Below, one piece after another: positions 5,489 through 7,213 of a stretch of 7,213 nt of DNA. The position numbers were made by a program, and so were the translations under genes. How positions within the stretch are numbered: the stretch's first letter is position 1; each line of letters opens with the position of its first letter. The stretch covers positions 1 through 7,213 of the forward strand of contig JAUUWJ010000032.1 of NCBI GenBank assembly GCA_030589175.1, in the 5' to 3' direction. Under the pieces are notes generated by a model. It had not been told where the DNA came from and ran no database searches. It worked only from the letters and a program-made list of their open reading frames with translations. This DNA is from Actinomycetes bacterium (GTDB taxonomy: Bacteria; Actinomycetota; Aquicultoria; SURF-47; JAUUWJ01).

Positions 5489-6061
5489 ATGCCAGACGAT
5501 AAAGAACTAACGGAAGAAAATAATAGAAATGATTACCGAAATGAACTTAAGAAATTACTTAAGGAAGCTTTATTTTTCAAGGAAGTAACTTTATCTTCAG
5601 GTAAGAAAAGCAATTATTATATTGACGCCCGCCTGGTGACGCTATCGTCAAAAGGAAGTCTGCTAGTTGCCAAAGTTTTGCTCAAGTTCTTAGAAAATTA
5701 TGAGCTAAATGCCGTAGGCGGACCGACCTTAGGCGCGGATCCCATAATAGGCGGTGTATCTGTTTTAGGTGCTCTTGAAGAAGTCCCTCTTAATACCTTT
5801 ATAGTTAGAAAAAAGGTCAAAGAACACGGACGCGGACGTAGAATTGAGGGACCTTCGATTGAAGGCAAAAATGTTGCCATTATCGATGATGTTGTTACAT
5901 CGGGCTCTTCTTTGATTGATGCCGCCCAAGCTGCTAAGGAAGCAGGGGCAAATGTAATAGTGACTACGGCTTTGGTTGACAGAGAAGAGGGTGCCCCCGA
6001 TCTTATAAAAGACAAGGGTTTTAAATACTTGCCGATTTTTTCAGCTAAAGAACTTTTGTAA
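5489..6061 (+). CDS. pyrE: Orotate phosphoribosyltransferase
   Basis: This enzyme joins orotate to PRPP to form orotidine 5'-monophosphate in pyrimidine synthesis, in the cytoplasm. The 190-residue protein has SGKKSNYYIDAR (37-48), the GGPTLGADPI segment (77-86), the flexible catalytic loop RKKVKEHGRGRRIEG (107-121) and the PRPP-binding motif VAIIDDVVTSGSSL (129-142). Length is normal for the bacterial enzyme, with an extra charged stretch of about 15 residues at the N-terminus. The frame could begin at a TTG at 5483, but the ATG at 5489 has AGAAAGG (5473-5479) at a proper distance and is preferred. It stands alone: no other pyr genes are in the window, and it has candidate promoters upstream. 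Confidence 0.92.
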   Translation: MPDDKELTEENNRNDYRNELKKLLKEALFFKEVTLSSGKKSNYYIDARLVTLSSKGSLLVAKVLLKFLENYELNAVGGPTLGADPIIGGVSVLGALEEVPLNTFIVRKKVKEHGRGRRIEGPSIEGKNVAIIDDVVTSGSSLIDAAQAAKEAGANVIVTTALVDREEGAPDLIKDKGFKYLPIFSAKELL

Positions 6062-6166
6062 CAAGTTCATAGTTAAGGGTTTGTGATTCGGAGAAAAATA
6101 ATAAAAAAGTTTGTAAATGTATTTTAAGAATTTTTCCTTTGCTTAATACTAAGTGTTCTAACTTCA

Positions 6167-6197
6167 TTGATAGTTACTCATGCAAATTGTCTAATAT
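6167..6197 (+). promoter_or_regulatory. Weak candidate promoter upstream of the rhomboid gene
   Basis: TTGATA (6167-6172), 19 bases, TAATAT (6192-6197). The spacing is long. The transcript would start near 6205, just before the orphan SD GGGAGAAG at 6208-6215. The rest of 6062-6166 is AT-rich, with no clear terminator for pyrE and no gene. Confidence 0.28.
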
Positions 6198-6207
6198 TAT
6201 TAATTTT

Positions 6208-6253
6208 GGGAGAAGAATAGGTGAGCATAATAATTTATTATGAGATTACATAA
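6208..6253 (+). promoter_or_regulatory. Orphan SD with a ten-codon reading frame (possible leader peptide)
   Basis: GGGAGAAG (6208-6215) is correctly spaced from a GTG at 6221 that opens a ten-codon frame (MSIIIYYEIT) ending at TAA 6251-6253. It may be a small leader frame or the leftover ribosome site of the rhomboid gene, which now begins 75 bases downstream without one. Inside it, ATAATAA-T-TTATTAT (6227-6241) is a perfect 15-base palindrome that could be an operator. Confidence 0.3.
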
Positions 6254-6281
6254 ACCAATAACCAACAACCAATAACTAAAC
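6254..6281 (+). repeat. Tandem heptamer repeat abutting the rhomboid start codon
   Basis: Four 7-base units stand in a row: ACCAATA, ACCAACA, ACCAATA and the degenerate ACTAAAC. The array ends one base before the ATG at 6283. It has no purine-rich ribosome site. Confidence 0.55.
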
Positions 6282-6282
6282 A

Positions 6283-6969
6283 ATGATTCCTTTAAAAGAC
6301 AACATTGAACGCCAAAGTTTTCCAATAGTCAACACTCTTCTAATAATACTTAACGTTATAGTTTTTGTTTATGAGATGGGCTTAGGTGGAATCGCCGGCC
6401 TCAATTCATTTATTGTAGAATACGGCGTTATACCTACACGTTTTTTAAGCTCAACTGAGCTGAGCATGAACAGGATATTTCCTCTATTTTCATCGATGTT
6501 TATGCACGCAAATTTGCTGCATATTGGCGGGAACATGCTTTTTTTGTTTATTTTTGGCGATAACGTTGAGGATAGCATGGGCCATTTCCGATATCTTTTT
6601 TTCTACATCTTAGTCGGTTTACTTAGCGGCATGGCTCATATTTTTGCTAATCCAACATCAGCCATACCTAGCCTTGGAGCCAGCGGTGCGATTGCGGGAG
6701 TTTTGGGTGCCTATTTTCTTATTTATCCTCGTGCTAAAATAGCAACTCTTATTTTTCTGTTGTTCTTTTTTCAAGCCATTGAGGTCCCGGCTTGGATTTT
6801 TTTAGGGCTCTGGTTTTTATTACAGATTGTAAACGGGACAACATCGATTGGGGGAAGTCCTGCCGGAGGTGTAGCCTGGTGGGCCCATATAGGCGGTTTT
6901 GCCAGTGGCATGTTGCTTGTGCTCTTTTTTAAGCGAAGAAGAAAAGAAGATTTCTTGAAATACTTTTAA
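6283..6969 (+). CDS. Rhomboid-family intramembrane serine protease
   Basis: Rhomboids cut membrane proteins within or next to their membrane helices. The 228-residue protein has about six membrane helices and the full catalytic set: Ser134 in GASGA and His202 in WWAHIGGFASG form the dyad, and HIGGN (80-84) supplies the conserved His and Asn of the oxyanion site. The N-terminus MIPLKDN is typical of a widespread bacterial subfamily. Length is normal, with no extra domain, and a basic tail (KRRRKE) ends the protein. A TAA in frame just upstream makes the ATG at 6283 the only reasonable start, yet it lacks an SD and follows a tandem repeat. Its stop overlaps that of the converging gene at 6966. 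The substrate cannot be told from the sequence. Confidence 0.9.
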   Translation: MIPLKDNIERQSFPIVNTLLIILNVIVFVYEMGLGGIAGLNSFIVEYGVIPTRFLSSTELSMNRIFPLFSSMFMHANLLHIGGNMLFLFIFGDNVEDSMGHFRYLFFYILVGLLSGMAHIFANPTSAIPSLGASGAIAGVLGAYFLIYPRAKIATLIFLLFFFQAIEVPAWIFLGLWFLLQIVNGTTSIGGSPAGGVAWWAHIGGFASGMLLVLFFKRRRKEDFLKYF

Positions 6970-7213
6970 GATGAGTGGCCAAAATTAAAAATCTGTCTTT
7001 CTTTTTGATCAAACTCATCGATTTCAATATATTTTTTTTTAATCTCCAGACTTCTGGCAATTAAACCCTTCAACACTTCTTTGTCTTGTAAGACGGCAGG
7101 ATAGTCTTGTTTAAATCGTTTAAAATCTTCTTCACCTGCAACCGGAAAGTAATGACACATTTCACCCAATCCCGATTTAATGTCGAGATCAGATAACGTG
7201 TTCAGAAAGTCAG
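6966..7213 (-). CDS. 3-Dehydroquinate synthase-like protein, C-terminally truncated (5' end outside window)
   Basis: The frame enters from the right edge; the window holds the last 81 residues. SGLGEM (13-18) carries the glutamate that binds the metal in dehydroquinate synthases, RSLEIKKKYIEIDEFD matches the conserved helix, and NFGHS (76-80) matches the metal-binding NFGHT/S motif. These enzymes close a sugar phosphate ring; relatives make cyclitols, so the exact reaction is open. In complete proteins NFGH(T/S) is followed by FGHA and about 90-100 further residues with another metal ligand. Here the chain stops one codon after the motif, with the stop overlapping the rhomboid stop by four bases. 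The gene is probably a remnant or inactive. A TTG at 7169 could be read as a start but is internal to the family alignment. Confidence 0.65.
   Translation of the reverse strand, partial: DFLNTLSDLDIKSGLGEMCHYFPVAGEEDFKRFKQDYPAVLQDKEVLKGLIARSLEIKKKYIEIDEFDQKERQIFNFGHSS

Overview
The window is AT-rich bacterial DNA, almost certainly from an anaerobe or microaerophile. It encodes a one-iron superoxide reductase and a three-part ECF-type metal or cofactor importer, and it shows no genes for aerobic respiration. Gene density, Shine-Dalgarno (SD) sites and sigma70-like promoters are bacterial. The pair of a 'quinate 5-dehydrogenase'-annotated protein and an acyl-ACP-reductase-like protein recalls, from memory, anaerobic Firmicutes and deep Actinobacteria-like lineages. 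I cannot place the organism further.

Layout. Positions 148-2230 (+) form a tight operon of CbiM-like, CbiQ-like and CbiO-like genes. Positions 2258-2930 (-) hold a small membrane protein and a superoxide reductase. Positions 3019-5233 (+) hold the 'quinate dehydrogenase'-family protein followed by a protein related to cyanobacterial acyl-ACP reductase; a 132-bp imperfect palindrome lies between them. Positions 5234-5488 are non-coding: a terminator for the preceding gene, a structured element that looks like a small minus-strand RNA, and the pyrE promoter region. Positions 5489-6061 (+) are pyrE. Positions 6062-6282 are non-coding with an orphan SD, an AT palindrome and a tandem heptamer. Positions 6283-6969 (+) are a rhomboid protease. 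Positions 6966-7213 (-) are a dehydroquinate-synthase-like gene that enters from the right edge and stops prematurely.

How the parts work together. The first three genes make one transporter: a membrane substrate-binding subunit, a coupling subunit and an ATPase. The superoxide reductase detoxifies superoxide without producing oxygen, as anaerobes do. The central pair (3019-5233) is the most interesting part. The second protein keeps the acyl-ACP reductase hallmarks, including the cysteine that carries the acyl group, but no aldehyde deformylating oxygenase is nearby, so the usual alkane pathway is not indicated. Its neighbour of uncertain function is the obvious candidate partner.

Two genes (4076 and 6283) lack an SD at their start, although a good SD lies 70-150 bases upstream with repetitive AT-rich sequence between. 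This suggests that repeat insertion has altered translation or operon structure here.
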